Shown: piece after piece, positions 1 through 13,109 of the stretch | Numbering within the stretch: position 1 is the stretch's first letter | Layout: each line of letters begins with the position of its first letter | DNA from: Emydura subglobosa | Taxonomy: Eukaryota > Chordata > Testudines > Chelidae | NCBI GenBank assembly: GCA_007922225.1 | Contig: ML679966.1 | Location: forward strand, 38,593,943 to 38,657,942 | Direction of reading: 5' to 3' | Length of the DNA stretch: 64,000 bases | The notes under the pieces: model-generated | The model's input: the letters and a program-made list of their open reading frames with translations, nothing else | Told to the model about the DNA's origin: nothing | The model's database searches: none | Translations under genes and position numbers: made by a program

Positions 1-3000
1 ATAATGCTTCACAGATAACCTTGCTCCTGGCACCACTGGCAGCTGGTATAGGCAATACTAACCTTCTGAAAGGTCCAGGCTGTGACAAGCAAAGTAATAC
101 TTGAATCCCAAAATACACTCGCTCCTTAGGCAATCAGATCATTGAAAGGACATAGGGAGGGAAACATTCTCTATAAATTTTAATTTTAGCTCTGTAAGAA
201 ATAAGCCAATTCTACTAGTAAAACACAATAGTTTAAGAGATTGTCACAAGCCAATCTCTTCCATTGCAGAAGAAACACAAAATTAGTACTACTGACTCTT
301 GTCAATCCCTTTTTGAAAATCATACAAAATATGTACATGATGCATCTTTAGAGGAGAACAGAACATGTACTGAAAACCATGGAGAACTGGAAGCTCTTAA
401 CCAGAACTTCAAGTATTGATATATTTTCACCTGGAAAAGCATTGAGCTCAGCAAAGCTGTAATGCACATTGCAGAAATGCATAGCCACTTGTTAGTGCAG
501 CTTCTTAGTAATGACAGTAGACTAGTGTTTTCTAAAATGTGTACTGAGAGCACTGCTGTTGTCTTGACCTTTTTTCTGTGTCATATGACACTATATACTA
601 TGCATATAATTCTTTTCAGCCTCAGTGACCACATATCCAATTTCTAGCCATATTTGGAGACTGAGGTGAACCCCCAGAAAGGAGACAAGAAGAGAAAGAG
701 TTTGCATGCCTAGTACTCTGAAACCATTTCAGCTAGACCTTTAATTTGGAAGACTCTTAAAACTACATTTTCTGAATGTGGAATGCAAAGGTTAATTGTC
801 TTTATACACTGTTGATGATGGGCCCTACCTAAAAGATGGGGAGAAGGGAGGTTGGGATGGAGGGGGAAGAAAGAGCTGTTCATAAAAGAAGACATATAAC
901 TCAGTATCCACAGGAAGATGTCCTTCTCTTTAGCAGAAGAATGAATAAATGAAGTAGAATGTGCTAAAAATATGTCATTTGTTAGAGAGCACTATTTTTC
1001 ATTGTGAAATGACTAATTTATAACAGAAATATAACCACCTACTTACACTCATCAAAAATCCTCCTACACCATACTAAGCATCACTTTCCTGGGCTCTATC
1101 TTATTTTTTAAAAATTTCAGAAATGTTCTGAATTTTAGATCTCCTGTTTGATTTAAATTGTGAAGTGATTTACAAGATTGTTTATTTAAGACCACAATAT
1201 TGTTGAATCAACCTCTTCTTCAAATTCTTCTGGTTTCTTTGTTTGAATTTCTTTATGACATATAAAGTATCTTCTTAATGAAGAATCAAGTATGCACTGA
1301 ACAGTTTTATCATCACAGATCATCATCTGTGGCCAGTTTCATATGGTTAAGGTAGGTAGTTTTATTTCACCTGGAAATGTGAAACTGTAACAGACTCGAA
1401 GAATAATTATTGTTGAATGACATGGCTAGGTTTACAATGTGATAAAGAAATAGTGTACTGTATTTTAATGGTTCTTTCATATTAAATGGAGATAATTACA
1501 AGACACCCAAACACACTTCTAGAAATAACATCCATCTTGGGACTCTAATGGAAAATTCTAATTTAGCATCCAACCAGCAACTTCAGGTAGTAAGCACTGA
1601 TTTGAAAACAGGTTATTATAGTATGCTCACAATACCACCACCTTTATAATACTTTAAATTTACATAGCAACTTTATTTCAGAAAGATATCATGAGTTCTT
1701 TATGGATTGTATAAAACGGTATCACCTACTATTCAAGTGCATAGGCAGATTTTGATGACTAAATGAACATGAGAGGAATGGTTGTAAAATATGCTGCAAG
1801 AGCTGTATCCCAAACAGCCAGAAAATGTGAAGGACAAAATCTGTAATTATCTAATAATTACAAATTATTGTAATCCAGGATATCTGAGAGCCTCTGTACT
1901 GTTTTCATGTGAATAAAAACAAAAATGTTTAACATCAGTTCTTGATGTATAAGTAGTAATGTATACAAAGGAATAGCATACGTAAATTACTAAATACCAA
2001 CTAGAAACCTATATATACTCTCACACATACAGTACCTATATGTACATTTACCCATGTGAGTTTGACATATCTATATACATATGTATGCACATTTTAAATA
2101 ATAGAAACAGCTTCAAAACACTAACACTAAGGACATAGTGCAAACCATCAAAGAAAATAACCATAATTGAGTTCATTTTTGTGGTGGTACTACTTTAAAA
2201 GAAAATATCACAGGGTTCTGAATTAAAAGTCAGAGGAAAGTTCACAGATGCCATCTGAGACAGAAGATGAGACAGATCAAAAGGAAAAGCAGAACAGTCC
2301 AAAAATCTCTGGATGAGTACTCTCTCTCCCCAGTACTGATCTGTTTCATCAGGAATTCGTGCACAGACTAATAAGGTGAAAGTCATACATACCCTAATTA
2401 GCAGGTCTTGCACAAGATTTTTGTTTCAGTTTTGCACAAAAACTGACCTTTCAAAATGGATATAGAATTCATAGTAATCATAATAAACAGCACACATTTC
2501 AAATTGACATTCAGAGTCTGACCTCAGTGTATCTGTTGTATAATGTATTGCAATTACACTACCATCACGACAAACACACCTGACTTGTAGTATTAATCAG
2601 AGTTTAGTTTTGTGCTTTGCTAAATATACTCGTTAAAATAAGCTAGGTTCTAAAATAAAAAATTCCCGTCATACATTTAGCCACTGTCCCATCTATTTCT
2701 AAAATTCCTGGAAAAGTAGGTGCAAGGTCTTGTGTTAGGAACAGATTGTGTATGTCAGCCCCTCAGAGTAACACAAGGAGGGAGGTCAGAGGAGATTGCT
2801 AAGGCTCCAGAGAACACAGTTTACAGATGTCTAAACGTCTGGCGCTAGATCCTTTGGTCCGGTTGAGCTGGGCTTGGACCTGAAGGAGATGGGTGGGAAC
2901 CTCAAAGATAGGTAATACCACTTTCGTTGCTCCCTTATCCTGGAGCTGGAAAGGGGTTAATTTAAAGCAGCATCAGGGTTGCTCTTTATTGAGTCTGGCT

Positions 3001-3554
3001 ACAATGGAGCCAGTTTAAACAGCTAGGGATTGTTGGAGTTCGACAGAGCTTTGTCCATAGACGCTGGACTGGTGGGACAGTGGCTGACGTGGTCCCTGAA
3101 GAGGAGGAATCCCAAGATGTCCATGGAATCCAGCTTTAAGCCTGATTTGCATCGCTGGAGTTGTACTAAAGGGGACGAAGCGGGGCAGAGGATCTAGCTC
3201 ACTGGGAAAAATCCCATCCCACTGACTTTACTGTAGGTACCCAAGGGATGCATTTGATTGACTAACCATCCCCAAATCACCCCCTACTGGTGATTCACGC
3301 TCAGTAACAAATCACCAGACGCTATAGGTAAAAGAATCTTTCCACCGTTTAGTGCACCATTTACAGTTTGAGAGTCTTCCTCATCACAAGTTTTTTCCAC
3401 TAAAGATGCTCATATAAGTAAAATGAACCAATGAGCATGAGTCGTGGGGAAAGCATGGAAGGGGTGCTAACGAGGCTAAATGAAGATAGGTATAGCAACT
3501 CTAGGAGCATCAGCTTCAGGATGGCAGGTTTTTTCAGATCTTATTCTTATGGAA

Positions 3555-3567
3555 GGGGGGGGGGGGG
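3555..3567. repeat. Poly-G run (13 G)
   Basis: Uninterrupted run of 13 G in SGCZ intron 1. Such runs are length-polymorphic and error-prone in assemblies, so the length may not be exact. Confidence 0.9.
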
Positions 3568-4114
3568 CAAGAAAACTTCTAAAAACGCTGATGCTCTGTT
3601 TATGCTAACCAAGGAAAAGCAGCATGAGGATCACCTTTCACCCAGGCAGCTTTTCTCAAGGTCGCCCACTGTATAATCTCCCTGCAACACTTGTTTTAAT
3701 TGAAGAGTACATCGCCAGAAGATTAATGGAAACACCTTCCTCTACATCTGCCTACGGGCAGACCCCTTGCAGTGGTGAAGCACCTGTCAGGCTCCAAGCA
3801 GTAGCAATTCCTGCGAAGGGAGCTCATTCTTGTGATTCACACAGTTGCCAGAGGCGCTTTTCACTCAGTTAAAAGATAAACTTTCCCAAAGGTACTTCAG
3901 GGCAGGGCTCGTCCCGTGTCTTCCTACCGCTGTCCCCAAATTAAACTGAGGTCTGGGTTCACTCCTGGAAAGGGGTCACGAGAGGGTCCGTCTCAACGGG
4001 CTTGCTTCAGGGCTGAAAAGTGGTGAGGTTGTTGTATCACCTTAGCAGTCATGAAGCCTGTCACTTAAAACACCAACTTTGTATGTTAAGAGGGAATTTA
4101 TATTCTTGACAAGT

Positions 4115-4138
4115 AAGAGAGAGAGTGTGTGTGTGTGT
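4115..4138. repeat. (GA)n(GT)n microsatellite
   Basis: Short GA run followed directly by a GT run inside SGCZ intron 1. Confidence 0.85.
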
Positions 4139-4306
4139 AAAAATGTTCACAAGCACTTTTAGACTCGGCATGTCTTCTGAGGCGAAGATGCCCACAGAAG
4201 CTCACTGGCACTTGGTAGGGCTGAGCATCGCTGTGAAATGACGAGTGACCTCCGCAGTTCAGCTCTGGGGAAGTCATTCATGGGGCTAGATTATTAAATG
4301 AAGCGC

Positions 4307-4320
4307 GGGGGGGGGGGGGG
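4307..4320. repeat. Poly-G run (14 G)
   Basis: Fourteen consecutive G immediately followed by ACTCCCCCTC; the second long G run in 760 bp on the intron side of the SGCZ CpG island. Possible G-rich structure on the plus strand. Confidence 0.9.
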
Positions 4321-4371
4321 ACTCCCCCTCTATTATTGCCCTAACTGTGCAATGATATTTACATCTGCCTA

Positions 4372-4625
4372 ATGGTGCGGTGGTCTCTCCCGTGCCCTTC
4401 CTCTTTTTCTGTCTTATACCCCTCCTCAACCCCACTGCAAATACCTGAAGATCCTCAAAACCTCTCCCGGATTTTGTTCCTCTATTTCCTGCTTTTGACA
4501 GTTTCCCCTTATTTCTTTCCCCCTCCCCCTCCTCCCCTTCCCTCCAATACTCCTGTTTCTGTTCCTCCGCCTCCTCTCTCACCTCACCCCAGATGTTGCT
4601 CCTGTCCCCCTGTTTCTTTCGCCGC
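4372..4625. repeat. Polypyrimidine tract beside CpG island
   Basis: About 250 bases are dominated by C and T on the plus strand (for example CCCCCTCCCCCTCCTCC near 4519). It forms the outer edge of the CpG-rich region. It opens an apparent 172-codon ORF (4372-4890), but that ORF is a by-product of a composition poor in stop codons. Confidence 0.7.
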
Positions 4626-5162
4626 CGTTCTTCTCAGGGCTCAGATTCCAGCAGCTGGTGAAGGCACATTCTTCACCGCTGCTAACGGGCATGCTCGGAT
4701 CTCAGCCATGCTCTCCGACAGCCAGGGAGCAAAATGGGCTGGGGAGCACAATCTCGACACTACACCGTCCTCCCGTAAAGTTGAATTGCTCCAGAGGCCC
4801 CAGAGCGGATGCTTCGTTAAGCATTTACCACGGCTGCACCCCGGCCAAGCCCCTCCTCGTCCCGCACGCTGGGTGCTTTCGTTTTGCTGAGCTCTTCCCA
4901 GAGCTCTGTGTGTGTCTCTGGAGCTTGTTTTTAGGGCGAAATCATTTCGCTAGACAGTGCAGGAGAACGGAACTCGAAACCGGAGCGATCAAGCAGGCAA
5001 GGCTCAAGAGCGGGGATCACCCACCCTCCCGATCAGGGGCATTATTTCTAGGCTGCTTTCGTGTCTAAAAATAAAGATTTTAGCCGGAAATGCCCAGGTT
5101 GGGCGTCAGAAGGAGCCTTTAGAGCGAACTTCTGCCGGAAAATCAGCAGCCGGTGGAAAAAT

Positions 5163-5182
5163 CTGCTGCTGCTGCTGCTGCT
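5163..5182. repeat. (CTG)6 trinucleotide repeat
   Basis: Six CTG units followed by CT, in SGCZ intron 1 about 310 bases inside the exon 1 donor. On the SGCZ strand it reads CAG. Confidence 0.9.
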
Positions 5183-5493
5183 CCGGCTTCCCAGGGTGAG
5201 ATTAATGGACACACTGCCTCTGTCTCTGTGCCCAAAGTGCTGATGTAACTGAGGAGAGGACAGGGGCTATTATTATTATCAAGGCAGAGACGGAAGAAGC
5301 GGAGCCCGACTGCACAATCTGATCTCCAGAGATCCTCCTCCTCTGCTCCCCCCTTCTCAAAGGCTTGCCGTGTGCCCATTCCCACCCTCCCGAGCCCCAC
5401 TCACCGCACCCGAAGCGCATCCAACTCCTTTCGCAGAGCTACTAGCAGGCAGGAGAGGGGAGGAAAGAATAAAACACCCGGAGCATCACGTAC

Positions 5494-5532
5494 CTTGAGC
5501 TCCTCAATGTCCAGGTTTGTTGATCTGTCCAT
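5494..5532 (-). CDS. SGCZ: SGCZ (zeta-sarcoglycan) first coding exon
   Basis: Read on the minus strand, an ATG at 5532-5530 opens 13 codons, MDRSTNLDIEELK, which end exactly at a strong splice donor (AAG|GTACGT, intron from 5493 down). This peptide matches what I recall as the N-terminus of the long (312-residue) zeta-sarcoglycan form; the short form starts 13 residues later at MTREQY. An in-frame TAG at 5544-5542, four codons before the ATG, supports this start. The context at -3 is T but +4 is G, so the Kozak match is moderate. Zeta-sarcoglycan is a type II single-pass membrane protein of the dystrophin-associated sarcoglycan complex, related to gamma- and delta-sarcoglycan; this exon encodes only the extreme cytoplasmic N-terminus. 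The transmembrane segment and extracellular domain lie in later exons beyond position 1. The exon lies in a CpG-rich region, as expected for a promoter-proximal first exon. Confidence 0.88.
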
Positions 5533-6100
5533 AGAGTGAAACTAAACGACAAGGAGGCGACCGAGGGAAGTTGTGCCAAAACGTATTTTTTTTTTAAAAA
5601 AAAAAAGAACACCAAAAAACCTAGACTCTCAGTTTCCAGCCCAAACTCAGCCTTGTCCTCCAAACCCTGGCAGCTCCTCTCAGTCTCATTCTCCGTGATC
5701 GCGCCTCCACCGGTTAAAAATAAATAAATAAAATACAATAATAATAATAATTCACTTTTTTACTCCCTTCCGGATTAAAGCGACAGGTGATCTTTCCCCG
5801 GTGAGTCTTGTGGCAATGAAAGGAGGAGAGAGCCCCCAAAAAATCCACTCAGTTTAAGATTACTTCTTCGTCTGCAATAAGCTTAGAAACCAGCGAATTG
5901 CTGCATCCCAAGGAAAAAAAACTGCTTCCCTGGACAGCATCATGCAGCATATTTCAGGCAAATGTGTTCAAATTGAAGAGAAGAGTATACCATGAAAGCC
6001 TGTCTCCGTCATGCTTATTCTGGCAGCTAATTTAGCACCTGTGAGCCCAAGACATTAGCAATGATCAATTTCACCGGAAAGATAATATCCACCAAGTCCT
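5533..6100 (-). promoter_or_regulatory. SGCZ: SGCZ 5' UTR and probable promoter side
   Basis: Sequence immediately upstream of the SGCZ start codon on the minus strand. The part nearest the exon (5533-5820) is still CpG-bearing, then composition turns AT-rich. I see no convincing canonical TATA box, which fits a CpG-type promoter with dispersed starts. A T11/A11 junction (5585-5606) and an AATA/ATA-rich stretch (5716-5753) lie within it. The transcription start cannot be placed from sequence alone, so the outer limit is arbitrary. Confidence 0.5.
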
Positions 6101-8164
6101 GCAGAGACTCAAAAAATTGTTTTGCAGCTAAAGATATTTTCTCAATAAAAATAAAGATAAAGTCTGTAGGGATAGGTCTCCTCTGAAGGTTATGCTAAAA
6201 GAGTTGAGAGGAAAATAGGAGATGGATCTCTTGCAGACGAGAGAGAGGAAGGGGGAAGAGAGATTTTCCCCCCTTCTTTCCTGTTTTATTGTCCTTCACC
6301 ACCAGGTGACTGACTTCACTTCTCTCCTCTCATGGCCAACATTGAGGGGAGTTTCTCTCATCTGTCAAAAAGCAACATTTCCTTTCTCGACAAATACAAC
6401 CCCTGGGTCTTAAAGCCTGCCTTTCCAGTCACTATGTGCATGAGCCTGCCGGCATTTTCATTTCTTTCTTTTTTATCGTAGATTTCAAGCAGAAATAATC
6501 ATGCTGGATCTCTTAGGATACAAGGACCTCCTTGCAGTTTCCTAGTTGGATATTTTGCCCCATGTAGGGGAGAGCTTTAAAATAAGCAAATGTGTTGATT
6601 ATCACAGCAGAATTACTGCTATTTCCCTCACATGTTTTAATCATGATTTGCAAAATTAAATTAAACACAAAGGCTGATACTGATCATTTGATTTTATTGG
6701 TAAAGTGCATGTTTTTGTATAGTTGTTGATCTTATTATTAATGTGAAATGGGGCAGTGGTTTTGGCAGAACAACGTTTTTTGATGGCACATGGATATAAA
6801 TCAGAATACCTCTCAGTTTATTACTTTAGTAATCTTCTTTCTTTTTCTAAAGGATTCAGTGTGCTGAGACATGAGACATTCTCATGAGACATTAAGCTGT
6901 AAATAGAATCAAAATTAGATTTTAAAAAAAATTGAAATTCCTCCCCACCATGATACTGATTTGGTCAAACTCATTTGTTCCTGCATTCTGACTGCCACTT
7001 GCAGGTTTTTAAAAACAAGACTGTCTAGAAGATTTCTGTTTTCCTGCCTTCAATCATTTGGGGGCCTTTATTAAATTAACTCTTTGACTGACAGATTCAG
7101 AACTGGCATATTTTGTACTATTGCCCTCTCCTATTGTACATATTCTACAATTTTATACATAAACCTCATTTTCATGAAGATGTGGAGTTTTTTTGAATAT
7201 CATAGGCACATTTAATAGTTCTAAGCATATAATGTATTTTTAGTTCAATAAGAGCTTGGCTTTTAGTCTGCTATACTTCAAAGTCAACATAAGGTTAAAT
7301 TCAGATGGCCGGGACATATTCGAACTATGTGGCATAGCCCATATCTTCTAGAATCAACTGTAGAGATGAGGCAAAGACAGGCAAAGGACACTTATCTTAG
7401 AAAAAAAACTTGTGACTTCAAATTCATTAAGAATGCAATGTAAATATATACTTAAACAAGATAGAACTGTGATTTGCAAATATTAAGGACTTGATCCTAC
7501 ATTCCAGCTGAATGAAAGGTATGTCTAAATAGAGGACTGCCAAACTGGACATTAAACACATTGCTGTAGGACCTTTAGAAATTGTAATTTAAAGAGCTGC
7601 TTTTGTATGATAAAATTTGCACATAACCATTTATTATTTAGAATTAAATTTGTGCAAGAGACCTGCCTTAACTAGGTCATTTCCTCTCTTAAAAGACATT
7701 CCTAAAACATCCACAAATATATCAAATACAATTCTAGTCTACCTTCTGATAATGGACGTTTACGTAAATTTCAGCCAGATATTACATACCAAAACTAGCT
7801 TAAAAGAAAGTTATGAAAGTTGCAAAGTCAGTCACTCAAGTATTATGATATGCACAATGTAAGATTTCTTCTGCAACCTTAATTGTGCCTTCTTGTGAAT
7901 ATGCATTATGATAGTATGTGATTATATAATTAATGACTAAGTTCTTTCTACAAGGAGCTCTGCCTCATATAATGAAAAGAATGATTCTGCTAGTCAATAC
8001 TTTTTTTTCATCCTCACTATTTAATGTGTGGCCCCATGATTTATTTACTGCATGTCATCCAAACGCTGAACTGAATATGGAATTAATTTCCTCATAGGCT
8101 TTTCTATGGCTTTCTTCATTGTAGTACCTGTGTGCTTCACAAACACCAATGAATTTATCTTCAG
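6101..8164. other. Intergenic, nothing recognised
   Basis: AT-rich single-copy-looking sequence upstream of SGCZ. No repeat, RNA gene or credible exon seen on either strand. The first few hundred bases may still belong to the SGCZ promoter region. Confidence 0.5.
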
Positions 8165-8325
8165 AATTCCCCTGGGAGGAGGAGTATTATCATCTCCATT
8201 TAATAGATGGAGAAATCTAGGCAATGACAAAGTTGTTACACAATAAATCAACAGCAAAACCAGGATTAGACCTCAGGACCACCTAATTCCCAATCATGGG
8301 CTCATTCCTCCATACTCCTGCCTTA
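8165..8325 (-). mobile_element. MIR/CORE-type SINE fragment
   Basis: On the plus strand it reads ATTATCATCTCCATTTAATAG, then GATGGAGAAA, a degenerate middle, then CAAAACCAGGATTAGACCTCAGG. This follows the order of a reversed MIR: the reverse of the TGTAAAATGGGGATAATA box, then the reverse of the CCTGGGTTCGAATCC-type segment. Old and diverged; no target duplication visible. Confidence 0.65.
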
Positions 8326-11220
8326 CTTCCACAGACTTGCAGCTGCACCATTTTTTGAGATTGAAGGCCCAAGTGTCTCAAGCTGGATACTCAGAAAACA
8401 AGGGTCACACCACTAGTGGCCACCTTCCACAATGTTACTTACCCAGCACCACATATGAAGTCTGTTGTACAGCCAGGTGCAGATCTCCATTCACTTGCGT
8501 GGCATTTAACTTCCTTAACTACAAGATCATCTTTTCTCTTCCTACTTTCCTAGGCTTCATTTTCTACACACCTTCCAACTTCTTCAGCAAATGGGGCAAA
8601 GGGCATACAGACAAAAGCCTCATTCGCTATGCAGTCCTGCTTCATTCCCTAACCAGCACCATCCATTCCGTGTATGTGATTTTCTAGGGTTTTTTATAAG
8701 TAAAAAAGTTCCTCTCTGTTCCAGAGGATTTCCAGCAGCATATGCTGAGAAAAGAAGCAGTAGCACAAGGTGCATGTTTAGGGCTTCATGCTTAACTGCC
8801 ACAATCACAACGTACAAACCAAACCCCAGATGGGAATGGGGATTTTTAATACTGCCAGATTTGAATGAAATTATATGGAACATGCAATGGTACTCCATGC
8901 CCTCAAGGAACCATCCTGTTGAACCACAAAACTCCTGCAGCCAGCTTCTCCGATTAAGGTTGTAAGTATTTTTTATTATTGGAGGTTTTAGACAACCTGA
9001 ATCTAGGGATGACTGCCAACTCCTGCTGTAATACGTACAGATGAAGTGTGGCTTAAAGCCATAGTCTGTGCTGGGGACAGTTTAGAAGCACACCATTTGA
9101 GCAGATGTTCCTAGAGGCATTGTTCTTTAAGTAGGCATAATAGCTCCAGTGGTGGAGGAGGAAGATCCTGGCTTCTATATAACCATTCACATAATGCAGA
9201 GTGAACTCCCCACTGATCAGGGACAGCTCCATTGGCCTGTGTGAAGAGAGGTGGGGCAGAGTTATGGCCCTATACCTTGTTAGGAGAACAGCACTTATAA
9301 TAATACTAATTTAGAGGCATCTCCAAAGACTGCCATTGTGCCCCTGAATGGGGCTGCTGGGGAGGACTCCTTGTGCCTTCTTACATTGCTCACTTTTGCA
9401 GGCCATACACAAACTAAGTCCATAATATTTATAGAGTTGTGAACACGTATCTAAAGCTAGTAGTCATAAAGTAAGGATTTTTTTGTCCTGAAGTACGGAA
9501 TCTTCTTTCAAATTATATCGGTAGGATTATTTCTTTATTTTTCGCATTACCATGCTTTTGGTGACAACACAATGAAAACCAGTTTTCATGCATTTTAGCA
9601 GATTAATTGTTAAGTCAAACATTAACCTTTAAGAGGTCCTGCTTAAGGCTTCTTACCAGCAGCAGAACAGTACTTTTGGAGGAGGAATAGAATTCTTAGA
9701 TAGAATGACTACATTATCCTGAAATTCTAAGGGAATTCCTTATATCTGAAAATGGATTTATTATACTTCTGCAGTGAGTTCAAGTTCAGTGTGCATTTTT
9801 TATTAAATAGAGGATGTTAGACTAGCACATGCTACCTTATATTTTAATTTTCTGAGCAAAATTATTCTGTGTAACATTCAGTTGGCCCTTTGGGCTGAAA
9901 TCAATAAAACCCCTTCCATCTTCCAAGCTTCGGAAGCCTCACAAGATAAAAGTAATAGATTTTTTTCAGGCCTAGCACACAATCCTTTGAGATTGTGGAG
10001 ATGGGAAGAGCAACAATTTATTAAGGGAAATAGAGCAAAGAGGAGCTAAGTAATTAAGTTGGTTCCTGTTGGTTGTTTCAACTCTGCTTACCATTTGGGT
10101 TGACACGTGAGGTGGCAAAGAAGTTGTTTATGAGAATGAGACTAGAGCTGATTTTCCCTCATCCACTACAGATTTTTTTTTAATATAAGCCAATAAAGAT
10201 GGTGCATTTATAGACATTTTATATACCTGTAGTCCCTTGAATTGGAATAAAATATAAATTCAATGCCAATGCCTAAAAAAATAAATTAATGGAATACAGG
10301 TTCACAAAATCTCAGTGCATAGCTTAGAGTTGTAGTCTTTTCCAGGTTACTCCTTCACTGCCGTCCTGGAAGATTTTACATTTCCCTGTGTACTGCAGCA
10401 TCAGTAATATAATAAGACAGACTGACAAGAGATTGCCTGGAAAGTAATGACAAAGTTTTGATTGAATTAGTGATGAATAAGCTTCAAAAGGTTTTTAAGT
10501 TCTTTTGGATAAGCCTGAAAAGATCAAATGCTAATCCAAACTTTTGGGTGTTCCTTTCCCTTTCTTCCATTCAACAATATCTTCTCCCATCTTTTTTTTC
10601 CCTCCACTTTTTCTATTCTCAAAATCCAAATCTTTGGTGACACAATGTTAGGTTCTGAAATGTGCATTTGGTACTCTCTGCTAGGTACTGTCCATATGTT
10701 CACACTTCCCTACAGCTCTCCAGATGACTAACTGCAAATGGTTACATGCTATACACCCTATATAAGGCCTATTTGAAACCTGGCAAGAGGGAAGATGGCT
10801 CATTTCTGAATTCTTTCTAATCTAGCCATTTTAGGTTGGGGTCATGCTTAACACAGTTTGAGGTTCAGGTTCATTTTTATTCCTAGGTATAGCTCTGAGT
10901 GCTATGCTATATGTTAATAGCCATCTTCTGCTTCTGAAAAAATCATTATAAAATATTAATGTCTAGCTTTCAAATTAAGCTACAAAACACAGCAAGGATT
11001 GTGTTAGTCAGAGACAAAACATGGTTATGTTACACGGGCCTTGGAATATATTATTTTTAAATAGCAACCAGAAATAATTCCTTCACTTATTGTGAAAGAA
11101 AGATTCTCCCTTGCAGTAAGAATAGTTCAGTAATTCATGTTTATAAAGGGAGTCAAACAGTCCAATAGACAGGGAATGTGATTAGGGATCAGCAGACATA
11201 AGAACTACTGTAATAATGAC
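8326..11220. other. Intergenic, nothing recognised
   Basis: No repeat family or exon recognised. Overlapping short ORFs near 8337-8965 lie on both strands, show no protein similarity I recognise and lack splice context. A T-rich tract at 10150-10190 is the only notable low-complexity piece. Confidence 0.45.
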
Positions 11221-11224
11221 CTTC

Positions 11225-11330
11225 TGTCTGATCTTACACAAGGGAAAATCACAGCTGTGTTCATGCCTCAGTTTCCCCATCTGTAAAATGAGGAGAATGA
11301 TACCTATCTTTGTAAGTCTATCGATGAATG
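11225..11330 (+). mobile_element. MIR SINE fragment
   Basis: Contains GCCTCAGTTTCCCCATCTG followed by TAAAATGAGGAGAATGATACC, a close match in order and sequence to the MIR core in sense orientation. The upstream tRNA-like head is degraded and the 3' end stops soon after the core. Confidence 0.8.
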
Positions 11331-13104
11331 AATACTAAGTGCAAATCATTACTATACTATAATGTGCATTACTATGTATTAGGAGCTTGGGTTTCGAAAC
11401 AGAAACACAATTCACATGTTCAGTTCTGTAAAGTGTCAGTTGCTCGAGAATATAAGGTACCCAAACTTTGTGTAAAAAGGAACAAATACTTACTAATGTA
11501 CTGTATATGGATTCCTGAATATTTATAGCTTCTAAGTAACACTGTTTATTGATCTCCAATCGATACTGTGAAAAAATTTATAGGTAAAAACATAAATAAA
11601 TAATAGGCTGAATAACCTTTAAACCTTCATTTATAATTAATGATAGTAAATTTAGTAAATTACGAGTAAGAAATCTTACCTCACGGTAGGAATTTTTGGT
11701 ACATGGATTAGAAAATCTGTCATTTCTCTTGGAGATAAACTGGTACTCTATTGGCCACCCTGAGCTCATTAGATTTTATCAAGAAATAATGATTTTTACA
11801 ATAATGACATTTAGATTGTAGCTTTTAGGACAGGGACCATGTTCATTTTTAATATCAGGAAGGTGCCATGCAAAGTTATACATTTATATTAATGGTTAAT
11901 ATAAAAATCATAACACCACAATAGTCAGGAGTATACTTTCTCACAAACTAATGTTAGGTTAGATGTCTCACTCTCTAACGGTGGGCTTGGAATTCTTGCT
12001 ATATTTATTTTTTTTTTAATATAAACATTTTGTACACATGCATTGTGTTATCAGTGCACTTTGCAAATAATGGTGTACTGTTTACTACAGAGATTAGTAA
12101 ACTATAAGAGCTTCATTCTGCTCTATGTTCAACAAAAAGTGTGTAACTCCAAAAAGTAGGTGTGAGTTCAGCAAAACTGGCACTGTGCACTGCCCTCTTG
12201 GGGAAATGATCTGTAAACAGCAGTTTCCATATTTGTCTTTTTAGCAAATATAGTGAATGTGTAAGTCACACATATACCTACGTACAGTTCTTTTACTTAT
12301 TTTTACATCCATGATTCAGCTCCCATGAGGATTACCACCTCTGAGGTACAAAAAAAGTGACATCTGGTTCCAGAATGATCCTGAGCCCATTAAACTAGAC
12401 AGCTGGCAGTGTGTATTAAGCAGCCTTATGGATTTCCCAGGACAACTATGTCAAAACAAGGGATGATCATGGGGAACCTAAACATGTGGCAACACTGTCA
12501 ATGCAAGTCTTTCCATTAACTTCAGTGGGAGGTTGATGAGACAGTGGACTCAAGCCAGAACAAGATTCTTCACTGTTTATTTAGCACACACGGCTCAAAC
12601 TACTGTAGCATAGATCACCATGATTTTCATTATATATTCGAACAAAAATTTGGCTGAAACTAGAGTCAAATCAAGATAGCCAACATGAGTGATCAGTCTA
12701 TTTCATATCAAGTACTTTATATACATGAACATAGGAAGCGCTCCAATAGTTAGATTAAAAACCACTCACCACCCTTTAGATTATACTGCTTACCTTTGAT
12801 TTACTCTGATTTTTTATGTATTCTCCACTTTCTTAGATAAATCTTGTTATATGTAAAATAATTACTCTAAGCCATTTTTGGACAGAAAGAAAAAGCAGCT
12901 CTAGATTCCGAAGTGTTTGAGTGGGGGCAGGGTAGTATTCTGAAGTGTTCAGACAAAGGTACGGATATAGGAAACCAGTCCTCAAGAGCTAATGCTGACA
13001 TGGTGAAGAAGGCAGTTATCTAGGGAAAGAGAAGAGCAAAAAAACCAGCAGAGGTGGAAAAGAGACTGAATATAAGAGAGCTCTTATTTCTTATATCCTG
13101 ACGG
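11331..13104. other. Intergenic, nothing recognised
   Basis: AT-rich DNA without a recognised repeat. A T-run at 12005-12018 and scattered short ORFs only. The stretch at 12480-12545 has the flavour of the palindromic SINE/MITE class seen elsewhere (ACTTCAGTGGGA), but too little remains to call. Confidence 0.4.
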
Positions 13105-13109
13105 TAATA

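Larger units (their letters stand above)
1..5493 (-). other. SGCZ: SGCZ intron 1, 5' portion
   Basis: This follows from the splice donor at 5493-5488 (GTACGT on the minus strand). SGCZ is known for very long introns, so no second exon is expected here and I found none: no acceptor-flanked segment encodes the expected MTREQY continuation. Positions 1-2800 are AT-rich with no repeat I recognise; 2800-4100 is of mixed composition; 4300-5493 is GC/CpG-rich and pyrimidine-rich. A second possible donor (GCG|GTGAGT on the minus strand) lies at about 5397-5405 and could be an alternative exon end, but nothing else supports its use. Confidence 0.8.
4590..5820. promoter_or_regulatory. CpG-rich island around SGCZ exon 1
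   Basis: CpG dinucleotides are frequent from the CCGCCG near 4620 through the clusters at 4740-5010 and 5270-5425 to the last group (CGCGCCTCC, CCGG) near 5700-5800. The rest of the window is strongly CpG-poor. It spans the SGCZ first exon and the beginning of its intron. This is the only stretch in 64 kb that looks like a CpG-island promoter. Boundaries were judged by eye. Confidence 0.7.

Noticed and set aside
4372..4890. 172-codon plus-strand ORF in the CpG/polypyrimidine region
   Set aside because: The product is proline- and serine-rich because the DNA is C/T-rich; no domain, no splice context, and it overlaps other long ORFs in alternative frames created by the same composition.
1..5493. 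miR-383, known to lie in an SGCZ intron in mammals
   Set aside because: In mammals it is hundreds of kilobases from exon 1; I found no matching hairpin in the 5.5 kb of intron present.
5442..5738. 98-codon minus-strand ORF overlapping SGCZ exon 1
   Set aside because: It is a shadow frame; the real SGCZ frame is offset and ends at the splice donor.
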